Shown here: piece by piece, positions 34,126-43,525 of the stretch
How positions within the stretch are numbered: position 1 is the stretch's first letter
Layout: every line of letters starts with the position of its first letter
Origin: CAZKBP01 sp964551015
Lineage (GTDB): Bacteria > Bacteroidota > Bacteroidia > Cytophagales > Microscillaceae
Direction of reading: 5' to 3'
Assembly: GCA_964551015.1 (NCBI GenBank)
Contig: CAZKBP010000010.1
Coordinates: 62,001 to 126,000, forward strand
DNA: 64,000 nt
Made by a program: the position numbers and the translations under genes
The notes under the pieces: generated by a model
The model's input: only the letters and a program-made list of their open reading frames with translations
Database searches by the model: none
What the model was told of the DNA's origin: nothing

Positions 34126-36384
34126 CTAACTTCCTAAAATCTTAGCCAAGGCATTCTCATACAAATCCTTGGCTTCTTGGGTAGTAAGAAGCAAGTCACC
34201 ATCTACTCGGAAGCCTTGCTCTGTTACTACGCCTAGGGCTGAGCAGGGAAAATCAGCCTTTTCTAAAAAATCCTCCAAAGCCTTTTGTTGATCGGCCTTC
34301 ACCGATACGACCACCCGACTTTGGCTTTCTCCAAACAAAAAAGCATCCTTACGAATCTCATCCCTGCTCTTGATATCAAAACCCAGACCTCGGTACATGG
34401 CCGACTCCGCCAAGCAAACCCACAAACCGCCATCTGACACATCGTGAGCCGATTGTAAAACCCCTGCTCGGATTAAATCTTTCATCACTTCCTGTAAGCG
34501 AGCCTCCTCTTCTAAATCAAAAGCCGGAGCAGGAGAGGCCTTGATTTGATGATAAGCATAAAGATATTCCGAAGAAGCCAAATCGTTTTTGGATTCACCG
34601 ATTAAATAAATCAAGTCGCCCGTCGCTTTAAAATCCAAAGTCATTCGGTGATCTAGGTTGTCCATCAAGCCTAGCATCCCGATCGTAGGCGTAGGGAAAA
34701 CGGCATTGCTCACGTTGCCTTCTGCTTTGCTGGCCGAGGAGGCTTGATTGTAAAAGCTCACGTTCCCGCCCGTCACGGGGGTTCCTAATTTTTCGCAGGC
34801 TTTAATCATGCCTTGCACCGCGCCTACAAATTGCCAATATACTTCGGGGTGATAAGGGTTTCCAAAATTCAAATTATTGGTAATTGCCACGGGTTCCCCT
34901 CCGGTGCAAACTACATTTCGCGCTGACTCGCAAACCGCGATGGCGGTTCCTATTTCGGGGTCAGCATAGACGTAGCGCGGATTACAATCCACGGTGATGA
35001 CGATCGCTCGATCGGCTTTACCACCTTGGGGAGGCTTAACCAATACGACCGCGGCGTCTGCTGGAGCGTTGGTTGTACTATTAGCCGTACCCACCATGGA
35101 ATCATATTGCTCGTAGATCCATTGCTTTGAGGCGATGTTGGGATGGCTTAATAAGAATTTCCCGATTTCTTGGTAGGTTTCTGTACTTTCGGGCAAGGGA
35201 ACTGTATCTAGGTTAAATTTCTTAAATGATTGATAATAAGCTGGTTCTGCCCATTCTCGGTGATACACGGGGGCACCTCCTCCCAATACCAGCGATTCTG
35301 CGGGAACATCTGCCACGAGTGTTCCTTTTTGGTAAAATTCCAATCTATCGCCTGAGGTTACTTCACCAATTTGCACACAATTGAGATCCCATTTTTCAAA
35401 AATGGCCTGAATTTCCTGTTCTTTTCCCTTTTTACCTACCAGTAACATACGCTCCTGAGATTCAGATAGTAGAATTTCCCAAGCCAACATGTTTTCTTGG
35501 CGCAAGGGGACTTTGTCCAAATCTATCCGCATCCCGTGTTCACCTTTGGCACTCATCTCGGAGGTAGAGCAAATGATCCCCGCCGCACCCATATCTTGCA
35601 TTCCCACCACGTGCCCACTGGCGATTACTTCTAGGGTCGCTTCCAATAAAAGTTTTTCCTGAAAAGGATCCCCCACTTGTACGGCAGGCAGGTCTTTGGC
35701 AGAATCTTCGGTAATATCTTTAGAAGCAAAGGCAGCCCCATGAATGCCGTCCTTACCCGTGGAGGAACCAATGATAAAGACGGGATTGCCTTCTCCCAAG
35801 GAAATGGCACTGGCAATTTTGTCCGTTTCTAAAATACCCGCCGAGAAAGCATTGACCAAAGGATTGGTATTATAGCATTCATCAAAAAAAACTTCTCCGC
35901 CCACCGTGGGCACGCCAAAAGCATTTCCATAATCACCAATCCCCTTCACGACTCCTTTGATCAGGTAATGGGTTCGATCTAATTTTAAATCACCAAAACG
36001 CAGGGAATTTAACTGGGCAATCGGTCGTGCTCCCATCGTGAAAATATCACGATTGATGCCTCCCACACCAGTAGCTGCTCCCTGATAAGGCTCGATGGCC
36101 GAGGGGTGATTGTGCGACTCAATCTTGAAAGCGCAGGCTAGGCCATTCCCAATATCGACCAATCCTGCATTTTCTTCGCCTGCTTCGGCCAGCATACGGG
36201 GAGAACTTTTGGGAAGCTTCTTAAGCCAGACAATGGAGTTTTTGTATGAACAATGCTCCGACCACATCACCGAGTAAGCACTTAACTCCGTGAAATTAGG
36301 CACACGACCTAGAATATTTTTGATCTTCTCAAATTCTTCTTCGAGCAGACCTAATTGCTGAGCAGTCTCGAGGGTTGTTTCCAT
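34126..36384 (-). CDS. purL: Phosphoribosylformylglycinamidine synthase, PurL subunit
   Basis: The 752-residue enzyme is the small-type PurL of the fourth step of purine synthesis, converting FGAR to FGAM with ATP and ammonia from PurQ. Typical segments are SEHCSYKNSI, ESHNHPSAIEPYQGAATGVGG (seen as ESHNHPSAIEPYQGA), RDIFTMGARPIA, GGEVFFDE and the C-terminal half with DVSDGGLWVCLAE. Length matches the small PurL that needs PurS and PurQ partners; neither is in the window. It has its own promoter and precedes the sigma-factor gene on the same strand. Confidence 0.96.
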   Translation of the reverse strand: METTLETAQQLGLLEEEFEKIKNILGRVPNFTELSAYSVMWSEHCSYKNSIVWLKKLPKSSPRMLAEAGEENAGLVDIGNGLACAFKIESHNHPSAIEPYQGAATGVGGINRDIFTMGARPIAQLNSLRFGDLKLDRTHYLIKGVVKGIGDYGNAFGVPTVGGEVFFDECYNTNPLVNAFSAGILETDKIASAISLGEGNPVFIIGSSTGKDGIHGAAFASKDITEDSAKDLPAVQVGDPFQEKLLLEATLEVIASGHVVGMQDMGAAGIICSTSEMSAKGEHGMRIDLDKVPLRQENMLAWEILLSESQERMLLVGKKGKEQEIQAIFEKWDLNCVQIGEVTSGDRLEFYQKGTLVADVPAESLVLGGGAPVYHREWAEPAYYQSFKKFNLDTVPLPESTETYQEIGKFLLSHPNIASKQWIYEQYDSMVGTANSTTNAPADAAVVLVKPPQGGKADRAIVITVDCNPRYVYADPEIGTAIAVCESARNVVCTGGEPVAITNNLNFGNPYHPEVYWQFVGAVQGMIKACEKLGTPVTGGNVSFYNQASSASKAEGNVSNAVFPTPTIGMLGLMDNLDHRMTLDFKATGDLIYLIGESKNDLASSEYLYAYHQIKASPAPAFDLEEEARLQEVMKDLIRAGVLQSAHDVSDGGLWVCLAESAMYRGLGFDIKSRDEIRKDAFLFGESQSRVVVSVKADQQKALEDFLEKADFPCSALGVVTEQGFRVDGDLLLTTQEAKDLYENALAKILGS

Positions 36385-36457
36385 TTAATTTTCAGGTTGC
36401 AGGTTACAGGTGGTGTGAAGCCACGCCTGATGTTCCCTTGTTATTTTTTTTACAGAA

Positions 36458-36489
36458 CAAAAATACAGGAAATTCCTGAAAATGATAAA
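36458..36489 (-). promoter_or_regulatory. Promoter for purL
   Basis: On the minus strand TTTA is followed by 20 bases and TATTTTTG, three of four bases of the -33 box and an exact -7 box. It lies about 74 bases before the purL ATG. Confidence 0.65.
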
Positions 36490-36551
36490 ATCCTTCGAGA
36501 GGGGCTTGATCTGTGCCCTCTCTCCATCCCTTTAATCCCTGTTTTATTTTG

Positions 36552-36559
36552 TATTTTTG
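36552..36559 (+). promoter_or_regulatory. -7 element for aroC
   Basis: TATTTTTG is an exact TAnnTTTG match, 34 bases before the GTG of aroC. It is divergent from the purL promoter in the same 208-base region. Confidence 0.55.
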
Positions 36560-36592
36560 GGGGAATAATTATTTATCAAAAATCTTATCACG

Positions 36593-37678
36593 GTGAGTAG
36601 TACATACGGGAAAATATTCAAAATCAGTACCTTTGGTGAATCGCACGGAAAGGCCGTTGGCGTGACCATTGATGGCTGTCCGGCTGGTTTAGAAATAGAT
36701 GAGGCTTTTATCCAAAAAGAATTAGACCGCCGTAAGCCCGGTCAATCCAAGATCGTGACCCAGAGAAAAGAAGCCGATCAGTTTGAAATCCTTTCTGGGG
36801 TTTTTGAAGGCAAGACCACGGGCACGCCTCTGATGATGGTAATCTGGAATCAGGATGCCAAAAGCAAAGATTATTCACACATTGCAGATAAATTCCGCCC
36901 CTCTCACGCCGATTACACTTATTACGCAAAATATGGCATTCGTGATTACCGAGGAGGAGGACGAAGCTCCGCCCGTGAAACCGCCGCCAGGGTAGCAGCC
37001 GGAGCAATTGCTAAGCTTTTGTTGAAGCAACTGAACGTAGAAATCTACGCCTATGTTTCTCAAGTAGGCCATTTGAAGTTAGATACTCCCTATACTCAGG
37101 TTGACCTTCAGGAAATAGAAAAAAATATCGTGCGCTGTCCAGATAAAACCTTGGCCGAGCAGATGATTGATTTTATCAAGCAAGTCCGCAAAGAGGGTGA
37201 TACAGTGGGAGGTGTGGTCAGTGGCTTGGTCAGAGGCGTGCCGCCTGGCTGGGGAGAACCCGTCTTTGATAAGCTTCACGCTGAATTGGGTAAAGCCATG
37301 CTCAGTATCAATGCCGTGAAGGGTTTTGAATATGGCAGTGGCTTCGCAGGGGTCAATATGTTAGGTTCCCATCATAACGATCTTTTTTACGAAGAAAAGG
37401 GGCAGATTAAAACCAAAACTAACCACTCTGGCGGCATTCAAGGAGGGATTTCTAATGGAGAAGATATTTATTTTAGAGTGGCTTTCAAGCCCGTGGCTAC
37501 CCTAATGCGCGATCAAGAGAGTGTCAATGAAGCGGGTGAGAACACAACCGTTTCGGGCAAAGGCCGCCACGACCCCTGTGTGGTGCCACGTGCCGTGGCG
37601 ATTGTAGAAGCCATGACGGCCTTAGTGCTGGCAGATTTTTATTTAAGAGATCGGAATGCGAGATTAGATCAGTTTTAA
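36593..37678 (+). CDS. aroC: Chorismate synthase
   Basis: The 361-residue enzyme makes chorismate from 5-enolpyruvylshikimate 3-phosphate with reduced FMN, the last shared step of aromatic amino acid synthesis. It shows the family segments STFGESHGKAVGVTIDG at the N-terminus, RPSHADYTYYAKYG with RDYRGGGRSSARETA, and GGIQGGISNGEDI. The GTG start at 36593 is chosen because the conserved N-terminus begins right after it. It is followed at 17 bases by a Uma2 gene and then a sugar dehydrogenase lipoprotein gene on the same strand. Confidence 0.96.
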   Translation: MSSTYGKIFKISTFGESHGKAVGVTIDGCPAGLEIDEAFIQKELDRRKPGQSKIVTQRKEADQFEILSGVFEGKTTGTPLMMVIWNQDAKSKDYSHIADKFRPSHADYTYYAKYGIRDYRGGGRSSARETAARVAAGAIAKLLLKQLNVEIYAYVSQVGHLKLDTPYTQVDLQEIEKNIVRCPDKTLAEQMIDFIKQVRKEGDTVGGVVSGLVRGVPPGWGEPVFDKLHAELGKAMLSINAVKGFEYGSGFAGVNMLGSHHNDLFYEEKGQIKTKTNHSGGIQGGISNGEDIYFRVAFKPVATLMRDQESVNEAGENTTVSGKGRHDPCVVPRAVAIVEAMTALVLADFYLRDRNARLDQF

Positions 37679-37694
37679 ATCAAGAAAAAGAAAG

Positions 37695-38285
37695 ATGGAA
37701 AAAGCAATGCTAGAAACACTGCCCTTGGGAGAAATCCTCAGAAAAGAAGAATACCTGATTACCCTAGAAGGTGATCTGAAACGCTTTTACAGCTTAGAGG
37801 AGGTCAAGGCAGATTATATCCAAGGACAAATTTTTATCCAGATGTCAGCAAGTATCAAACACGAAGAAATTTTTGTCGAGTTATTAACGCAGCTCGCTTT
37901 TTTGGCAAAATCCACTAAAATGGGGAAAGTATTCGGCTCCAGAGCGGCGATCGCGATAGATCCTGATTATCATCCTGAGCCTGATATCTTTTTTGTTTCC
38001 AAGGATAATCCAGGGACTTATCAAGCCAATTACTTCGAGGGAATTCCTGATTTGGTGATAGAAATTGTTTCTAGTTCTACGCGCAAACTGGATTTAGAAC
38101 AAAAACGCCCTCTCTACCAAAAATACGGCGTACCCGAAATTTACATGATTGATTTCCTAAAAGAAAAAATATATGTTGACCTAAAACAAGAAGATCAATA
38201 TCAAAGCCAGATTCTTGGCAAAACTGGACTGGTGCAAAGCCAATTAATTCCTGACTTTCAAATCAAACTATCCGAACTTCTTTAA
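37695..38285 (+). CDS. Uma2-family (DUF820) endonuclease-fold protein
   Basis: The 196-residue protein matches the Uma2/DUF820 family, a PD-(D/E)XK nuclease fold. The acid pair is seen in HPEPDIFFVS and DLVIEIVSSST with KRPLYQKYGVPEIYMID following. In cyanobacteria and many Bacteroidota these genes occur in large numbers and their role is unclear; a link to mobile elements or restriction has been suggested. It lies between aroC and a sugar dehydrogenase with gaps of 17 and 18 bases, so it appears embedded in a transcription unit with unrelated genes. Confidence 0.88.
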   Translation: MEKAMLETLPLGEILRKEEYLITLEGDLKRFYSLEEVKADYIQGQIFIQMSASIKHEEIFVELLTQLAFLAKSTKMGKVFGSRAAIAIDPDYHPEPDIFFVSKDNPGTYQANYFEGIPDLVIEIVSSSTRKLDLEQKRPLYQKYGVPEIYMIDFLKEKIYVDLKQEDQYQSQILGKTGLVQSQLIPDFQIKLSELL

Positions 38286-38302
38286 CACATAACACAAAAG
38301 CA

Positions 38303-39487
38303 ATGAAGCAACGTTATTTTCTAATCATATTATGCGCTCTAAGCCTCTTCACGGCTTGTCAGACCGAGCAAGAGAATCAAGAACAAGCCGCGATAACCCT
38401 CACTTCCGTAGACGGAAAGTCCGAAGTGAAGAGCCTAAAAACTGACTTACCGCTGGATAAAATCAAACTTCCCGAGGGCTTTAAAATCACGGTATTCGCC
38501 AAAGTGGAAAATGCCCGTTCACTCACGCTCAGCCCCAATGGTACCATCTTCGTGGGGAACCGTAAAGCCGATAAAGTTTATGCCGTGCGAGACGAAGACG
38601 GGGACTTCGTAGCGGATCAAGTATACGTGATCGACGAAGGCTTGAATATGCCCAATGGGGTAGCTTTTAGGGATGGGAGCCTGTACGTGGCCGAGGTGAA
38701 TCGTATCTTACGCTACGATAATATTGAAGACGACTTGCAAAATCCCCCCGAGCCAGTCGTCGTTTACGACAAATTTCCCGAGGATAAATGGCACGGCTGG
38801 AAGTTTATCAGCTTCGGACCAGACGGGAAGCTCTACGTACCTGTGGGTGCGCCTTGTAATGTCTGTGAGCCAGAAAAAGAGGTTTACGCCACCATTACCC
38901 GCATGAACCCCGATGGGAGTGATCTAGAAATTTACGCCGAAGGAATTCGTAATAGCGTGGGCTTCGACTGGCATCCTGATACCAAAGAACTCTGGTTTAC
39001 CAATAACGGACGCGATATGCTGGGGGATGATATACCGAATGACGAACTCAATCGTGCGCCCAAGGAAGGAATGCACTTTGGTTTTCCCTTCTGCCACCAA
39101 GGTGATACGCCTGATCCTGAATTTGGGAATCTGAAACCCTGCAAGGCTTCTACCGCTCCTGTACAAAAATTGGGTCCGCACGTGGCGGCTTTGGGCATGC
39201 GTTTCTACCAAGGGAAAATGTTTCCAGCCGATTACCAGAAACAAATCTTTATTGCCAAGCACGGCTCCTGGAATCGTACCCAGAAATCAGGCTACAATGT
39301 ATCCCTCGTGAAGCTAAATGGGACAGATAAGGTAGCCGAACACGAGGTCTTTGCCGAAGGTTGGCTCAACGAAACCACCCAAGAAGTGTGGGGTCGCCCT
39401 GTGGATGTACAAGAAATGCCCGATGGTTCGCTCCTCGTCTCTGACGATTATGCCGATGTGATTTATCGGATTGTGTATGTGGGTTAG
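38303..39487 (+). CDS. PQQ-type sugar/sorbosone dehydrogenase-like lipoprotein
   Basis: The 394-residue protein has a lipoprotein signal (LSLFTAC, Cys near 20) and a six-bladed propeller of the soluble sugar dehydrogenase family: LPEGFKITVFAKVENAR, NGTIFVGNRKADKVYAV, RNSVGFDWHPDTKELWFTNNG, and EVWGRPVDVQEMPDGSLLVSDDYADVIYRI (in parts). Relatives oxidise sugars or sorbosone using PQQ or a heme partner at the outer face of the membrane. No PQQ synthesis gene is seen here. It is the last gene of the aroC run, with a hairpin after it. Confidence 0.87.
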   Translation: MKQRYFLIILCALSLFTACQTEQENQEQAAITLTSVDGKSEVKSLKTDLPLDKIKLPEGFKITVFAKVENARSLTLSPNGTIFVGNRKADKVYAVRDEDGDFVADQVYVIDEGLNMPNGVAFRDGSLYVAEVNRILRYDNIEDDLQNPPEPVVVYDKFPEDKWHGWKFISFGPDGKLYVPVGAPCNVCEPEKEVYATITRMNPDGSDLEIYAEGIRNSVGFDWHPDTKELWFTNNGRDMLGDDIPNDELNRAPKEGMHFGFPFCHQGDTPDPEFGNLKPCKASTAPVQKLGPHVAALGMRFYQGKMFPADYQKQIFIAKHGSWNRTQKSGYNVSLVKLNGTDKVAEHEVFAEGWLNETTQEVWGRPVDVQEMPDGSLLVSDDYADVIYRIVYVG

Positions 39488-39521
39488 CAAAGACCCAAAA
39501 ATTAAAAAATGATAAGAATTT

Positions 39522-39554
39522 ACACCCGAAAAAAACCAAGCTTTTTTCGGGTGT
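39522..39554. terminator. Hairpin after the sugar dehydrogenase gene
   Basis: ACACCCGAAAAAA (39522-39534) pairs with TTTTTTCGGGTGT (39542-39554) around a short loop. The T-rich arm makes it a likely terminator for the aroC run. Confidence 0.75.
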
Positions 39555-39587
39555 GCCTTATTTCAATTCTACTCAAAAGTAAAATTT

Positions 39588-40226
39588 ATGAACCCCCAAC
39601 CCAAAGTAGCGGTACTGCTTTCTGGCTGTGGTTTCTACGACGGAACCGAGATTCAAGAAGCGATTTTTACACTCTTAGCCCTCGATAAATATGACTGTGA
39701 AAGTGTTTGCTTTGCCCCTGATATCGAGCAGCGCAATGTTGTCAATCACCTCACGGGTGAAGATATGGACGAAACCCGTAATGTACTCGTGGAGGCCGCT
39801 CGGATTACCCGAGGGCGCATCCAAAGAATGGAAACCCTAAACGTGGACGAGTTTGATGCCCTCATCATTCCCGGAGGCTTCGGGGTAACCAAAAACCTCA
39901 CCCAAAGTGGCAGTGGAGAAGCATTACCCGAAGTGCATCAAATCATTAAGGATTTCTACGAAGCTCGCAAAATCATCGGAGCCGTTTGCCTTTCCCCCAC
40001 GGTACTCGTGCAGGTTTTTGACAATATGGGCATCCAAACTAAGCTCAAACCCGAAGGGGCAGACTCTGCCGAGGAATCTATGCGTATTGCTGAAAAAGGG
40101 CTTTTTGACAAGGAAAATCGTATTCTGACCTCGCCTTGCTATACCAGAGACGCGCCCATCGCCTATGTTTATTTGGGGGTAGAAAGTACCATCATCCGTA
40201 TGACACAGCTTTGCAAGGTTAGATGA
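39588..40226 (+). CDS. elbB: Isoprenoid biosynthesis glyoxalase ElbB
   Basis: The 212-residue protein belongs to the DJ-1/PfpI superfamily and to the ElbB group, with the N-terminal pattern LLSGCGFYDGTEIQEA and a central nucleophile elbow GAVCLSPTVL. E. coli ElbB has glyoxalase activity and was linked to isoprenoid synthesis by genetic work. The conserved glutamate of the family is in the N-terminal segment. It lies between two hairpin terminators and is therefore probably its own transcription unit. Confidence 0.92.
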   Translation: MNPQPKVAVLLSGCGFYDGTEIQEAIFTLLALDKYDCESVCFAPDIEQRNVVNHLTGEDMDETRNVLVEAARITRGRIQRMETLNVDEFDALIIPGGFGVTKNLTQSGSGEALPEVHQIIKDFYEARKIIGAVCLSPTVLVQVFDNMGIQTKLKPEGADSAEESMRIAEKGLFDKENRILTSPCYTRDAPIAYVYLGVESTIIRMTQLCKVR

Positions 40227-40252
40227 CCTCTTGTGTTTTTTCTAAATAAAAT

Positions 40253-40288
40253 AATCCCGAAAGATGAATTCACCTCTCGGGATTTTTT
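40253..40288 (+). terminator. Intrinsic terminator after elbB
   Basis: AATCCCGA (40253-40260) pairs with TCGGGATT (40277-40284), followed by TTTT. It lies 27 bases after the elbB stop and before the convergent PpiD-like gene. Confidence 0.85.
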
Positions 40289-40329
40289 GGTATTGCAAAG
40301 AAATTTTCAACAAAGAACCGAGGAACGGT

Positions 40330-42459
40330 TTAATAATACTTGTAGCGTTTGTCTTCAATCTCTGCCGCTTCGCGTACCGCTTGATTGGTCATGAACTGTG
40401 CTCTCTGTTGTTTGGTATTCAACAGTTGGTTTTTGTATTGCGTATAATCTGCAATTTTCGGAGCGGGAGTCTTTTTGATTAGTTGTAGTACAAAGACGCC
40501 ATTTTCGTCTCGGAAGGGTTCGGTTTTTTCACCATCTTTCAGACCAAAAGCTTTACCGACTGCCTTTGGATTTAAGCCCGTATTTTGGATCGTATTGGTG
40601 CTCATCGTCAAATCATTGGCCGTATTGACTTGTGCATCATTGCCGTATTTCTTTGCCATATCCTCTAGGGTTTTGGCTTGGGCATCGAGTTTCTCAATGA
40701 TTTGCTTGGCTTTCATCTCCTTCAAAACCTCCATTTGTAACTGATCTCGGAAAATTTCCACGTCAGATGCATCTTTTTCTGTCTTTTTGGTCAGGGCAGC
40801 GATGATGTAATGGGTTCCTTCCTGTGTTTCCAGCACATCAGAAACTTCACCCACCTTAGCATCTGTGAAAGACCAGCGTACAATCTCTCGTGCCCCACGA
40901 ATAGGTCCGATATTACTAGCCGTAGGATTCAACTGACCAGAGTTTTGCAGGATAATGCTAGAATCTGCTTCGGCGGTTGCCTTCAACTCATCATAGGTAT
41001 TGGCTTTGCTACGTAGTTCCTGTGCACGACGGAACACCTGATTGATGGTTTCTTGACTGGGGTCAAGGCTTTTCTGAATCGTGGCTACCTTGTAGGTCTT
41101 GTTGGTTTTGGGATAAGTAACGCCCAAAATGTGATAACCAAAGCGGGTCTCGACCAGGTTGGGCACAAGTCCTTTCTCGTCTCTGACAAAAGAAGCCTCT
41201 TCAAAGGGGCCAACCATGTCGCCTTTTCCAAAGAAGCCTAGATCTCCTCCCTTGTCTTTGGTTCCATCCGAACCATACTGCCGAGCCATGGCAGCAAAGT
41301 CTGCTCCGTCTTTGATTTTTTGCAGCACTTCATTGGCCTGCTCTCGTATTTCGGCTTTCTTCTCATCGTCTGCATCGGGTTGCACACTGAATAGAATATG
41401 TCTGGCTCTTACGAATTCAGCGGTATCTTCTTTTACTTCGGAAACTTTATAAATATTATAAGTAACTCCTTCTGTGTAGGGGCCATATACTTTACCAACT
41501 TCGATGTCATCATTTTCATCAAAAATCTTAATGGGTAATTCCTTTACAGTTTGGAAGCGGAAGGGAGTGACATTGTCAGAGTAGGTAACGGCAAAAGATG
41601 AATCATCTTCGGTTTTGACAAATTCCGTGGCTAACTGTTTGATTTCCTCTTGGAAAGCAGCACTATCCTGAGCGGAAGGATTGATTTCCAAGGCCACATA
41701 CTCCAGAGTACGCGTCTCTTGAGCTTTGTATTTTTCGGGATGTTCATCCAGATACTTTTCTAATTGAGCATCTGTAATCTGAGGGATTAGGGTAGAATCA
41801 AGGATAGAACTAAAAGGCACATAAAGATACTTGATCTCTGCCTTGGCCGTTTGATTTTGATACTGTTGCTGAGCTTCGGCTTGGGTAACATAGGCAGAAA
41901 ACCGCATTAAATCAGTATACTTGGTTTGGATACGGTTTTTAACCATTTGATCCTCAAAGCTAACCCAGGCGTATTTTTGTTGAGGAGGAAGCTGGTCAAA
42001 ATTTTGGAGATAGTTGATCAATTGCGCTTTTCTAAATTCACCTGTTTCTTGATCGGTGAATTGCTGCCGCACCCAAGGGTGGATAAAAAGCGAATCTCCT
42101 TGTACCATCGCCACTCTTTCCTCTTCGCTGACCTTGATACTTAGTTCGTTGTATTCTTCTTCAAAAGCATACTTTTGTATCAGGTTATTCCAAGCTTGCT
42201 CTCTCAGGCTAGTCATTTGGTTTTCATCAGGAGATTGATTGGTATTGAGGCGATAGTTAGCGATTTGCTGGTTAAGTACTTGATCGTACTCTTCAAAGCT
42301 AATCTTGACTCCATTAATTTCTCCTACATATCGCTTACCTCCTCCTAGCAAGCCCCCACCAGGGCCTAGCAAATCTGCTAAGATAAAGGCGACGATAGAT
42401 ATTCCGATAAAGAAAATAGCTAGACCAGAATATCTTCTAATCTTGTTAATTACTGCCAT
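40330..42459 (-). CDS. PpiD-like membrane-anchored peptidyl-prolyl isomerase
   Basis: The 709-residue protein has an N-terminal membrane anchor (residues 11-31, GLAIFFIGISIVAFILADLL), a SurA_N-like chaperone domain (SFEEYDQVLNQQIANYRLN), and a PpiC-type rotamase domain at about 345-450 (FVRARHILFS, GGDLGFFGKGDMVGPFEEA, TRFGYHILGV). This is the PpiD layout: a periplasmic chaperone that meets proteins leaving the Sec channel. A second, degenerate parvulin-like part follows to the end. A perfect promoter sits 29 bases before the ATG. Confidence 0.9.
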   Translation of the reverse strand: MAVINKIRRYSGLAIFFIGISIVAFILADLLGPGGGLLGGGKRYVGEINGVKISFEEYDQVLNQQIANYRLNTNQSPDENQMTSLREQAWNNLIQKYAFEEEYNELSIKVSEEERVAMVQGDSLFIHPWVRQQFTDQETGEFRKAQLINYLQNFDQLPPQQKYAWVSFEDQMVKNRIQTKYTDLMRFSAYVTQAEAQQQYQNQTAKAEIKYLYVPFSSILDSTLIPQITDAQLEKYLDEHPEKYKAQETRTLEYVALEINPSAQDSAAFQEEIKQLATEFVKTEDDSSFAVTYSDNVTPFRFQTVKELPIKIFDENDDIEVGKVYGPYTEGVTYNIYKVSEVKEDTAEFVRARHILFSVQPDADDEKKAEIREQANEVLQKIKDGADFAAMARQYGSDGTKDKGGDLGFFGKGDMVGPFEEASFVRDEKGLVPNLVETRFGYHILGVTYPKTNKTYKVATIQKSLDPSQETINQVFRRAQELRSKANTYDELKATAEADSSIILQNSGQLNPTASNIGPIRGAREIVRWSFTDAKVGEVSDVLETQEGTHYIIAALTKKTEKDASDVEIFRDQLQMEVLKEMKAKQIIEKLDAQAKTLEDMAKKYGNDAQVNTANDLTMSTNTIQNTGLNPKAVGKAFGLKDGEKTEPFRDENGVFVLQLIKKTPAPKIADYTQYKNQLLNTKQQRAQFMTNQAVREAAEIEDKRYKYY

Positions 42460-42487
42460 ATGCTAATCACGTTTTAAAATAGTTCCG

Positions 42488-42519
42488 CAAATATAAACAT
42501 TTCGTGGAGGATCGACAAA
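42488..42519 (-). promoter_or_regulatory. Consensus promoter for the PpiD-like gene
   Basis: On the minus strand TTTG (42519-42516) is followed by exactly 20 bases and TATATTTG (42495-42488). Both boxes match the Bacteroidota consensus, 29 bases before the ATG. Confidence 0.82.
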
Positions 42520-42601
42520 GATATCGAAAATTTGACAAGTGTATTCTCAAATCGGCCATGACCATCGTGTTGTAAAAATTAAGTTCAGTTTGTAAAATAA
42601 A

Positions 42602-42619
42602 ACCCTAGGTTCCTAGGGT
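42602..42619. promoter_or_regulatory. Perfect 18-bp palindrome
   Basis: ACCCTAGG and CCTAGGGT are exact inverted halves around TT. It lies about 85 bases upstream of the PpiD promoter and could be an operator or a short hairpin; nothing shows which. Confidence 0.45.
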
Positions 42620-43525
42620 CTAGACTCATGTCTTGTAATGAATAGGCAAAAAACCACGCCATTTTCCAAAATAGAGACGAAATAAGCTAGATATTACTTG
42701 ACTATCTATGATGACAAAAGGACGATTTAGTTCGTTCAAAGGCATTTTCCGTAAGGTAGAAGGAAAGCAGACCATGAATTTTCCCAAGAGAAAACTTGGC
42801 ACTTGATTTTGGGGAGGCTCTATTTTTGGCACTCTATTAATTCGCGAGAGGATTTTTCTAAATGGGAAAATAATCTAGCTAAGAAACACCATCGTTGCGG
42901 AGGTTTTTGGTGAAAATAGACGCCCATACGGTATCTAAGTAAATTTTTTCTAAAAATGGCTCCATTTTTAATCAACCGAGGCTTATTTGCGCTCTCATAA
43001 AGAGAATCAGAAGGCTGAATTTTCCCTTCAAGAAATTAGTTTTTTCGTTCTTTTTTGGGAAATGATATTACATGTCTGCTATTTATAATTAGAAATCAAT
43101 TTGCTCTTGCTCGGTAGCGAATACTGAGAAGATGCATTTGGATTGAATGTACTTAAAACAATTGACCACGGACTCTCAAGCCTTTTGAGAGACTTAGCTT
43201 TTCTTTTTGCCCTAAAATATTATGTGCTTATTACACATTGCGCCGCGAGCATTGGAAGCTGGCTCTCTCCTATTTTTCACAAGCCTTTCATTACCAAGCA
43301 CTTGAGGTTTCGTTAGTTTCTATGTAGCTCCATCTTTTACTTGATTTTCTCTCCCGATTTACACTCAAAAAATGAGGCGTTCCTGTAAAGGCAGGAGTAT
43401 CGGCTTTTTAATTTTCTAAACCTTACCTCCTCCGTGGCGTCTCGGTACGACTCTAAGTAACTGTGTCTCAAAGCGGTCGTTTCCCCTAGTACAGAACAAT
43501 AACTAAACCTTAAATAACTAAAATT

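Larger units (their letters stand above)
42460..43525. other. 1.07-kb gap without a convincing gene before the large T9SS gene
   Basis: The gap holds the PpiD promoter (42488-42519) and a perfect palindrome (42602-42619). The rest has only short open frames, such as one of 68 codons at 42626-42832 on the minus strand with no recognised family and unlike codon use. No promoter of the consensus type was found for the gene at 43526. It may hold a small RNA, a long leader, or remains of decayed genes; I cannot tell. Confidence 0.45.

Noticed and set aside
37695..38285. Mobile element carrying the Uma2 gene
   Set aside because: There are no terminal repeats or transposase, and the gene is tightly spaced with both neighbours.
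42626..42832. 68-codon minus-strand frame as a transposase remnant
   Set aside because: No DDE, HUH or resolvase motif is present, and codon usage is unlike coding genes in this window.
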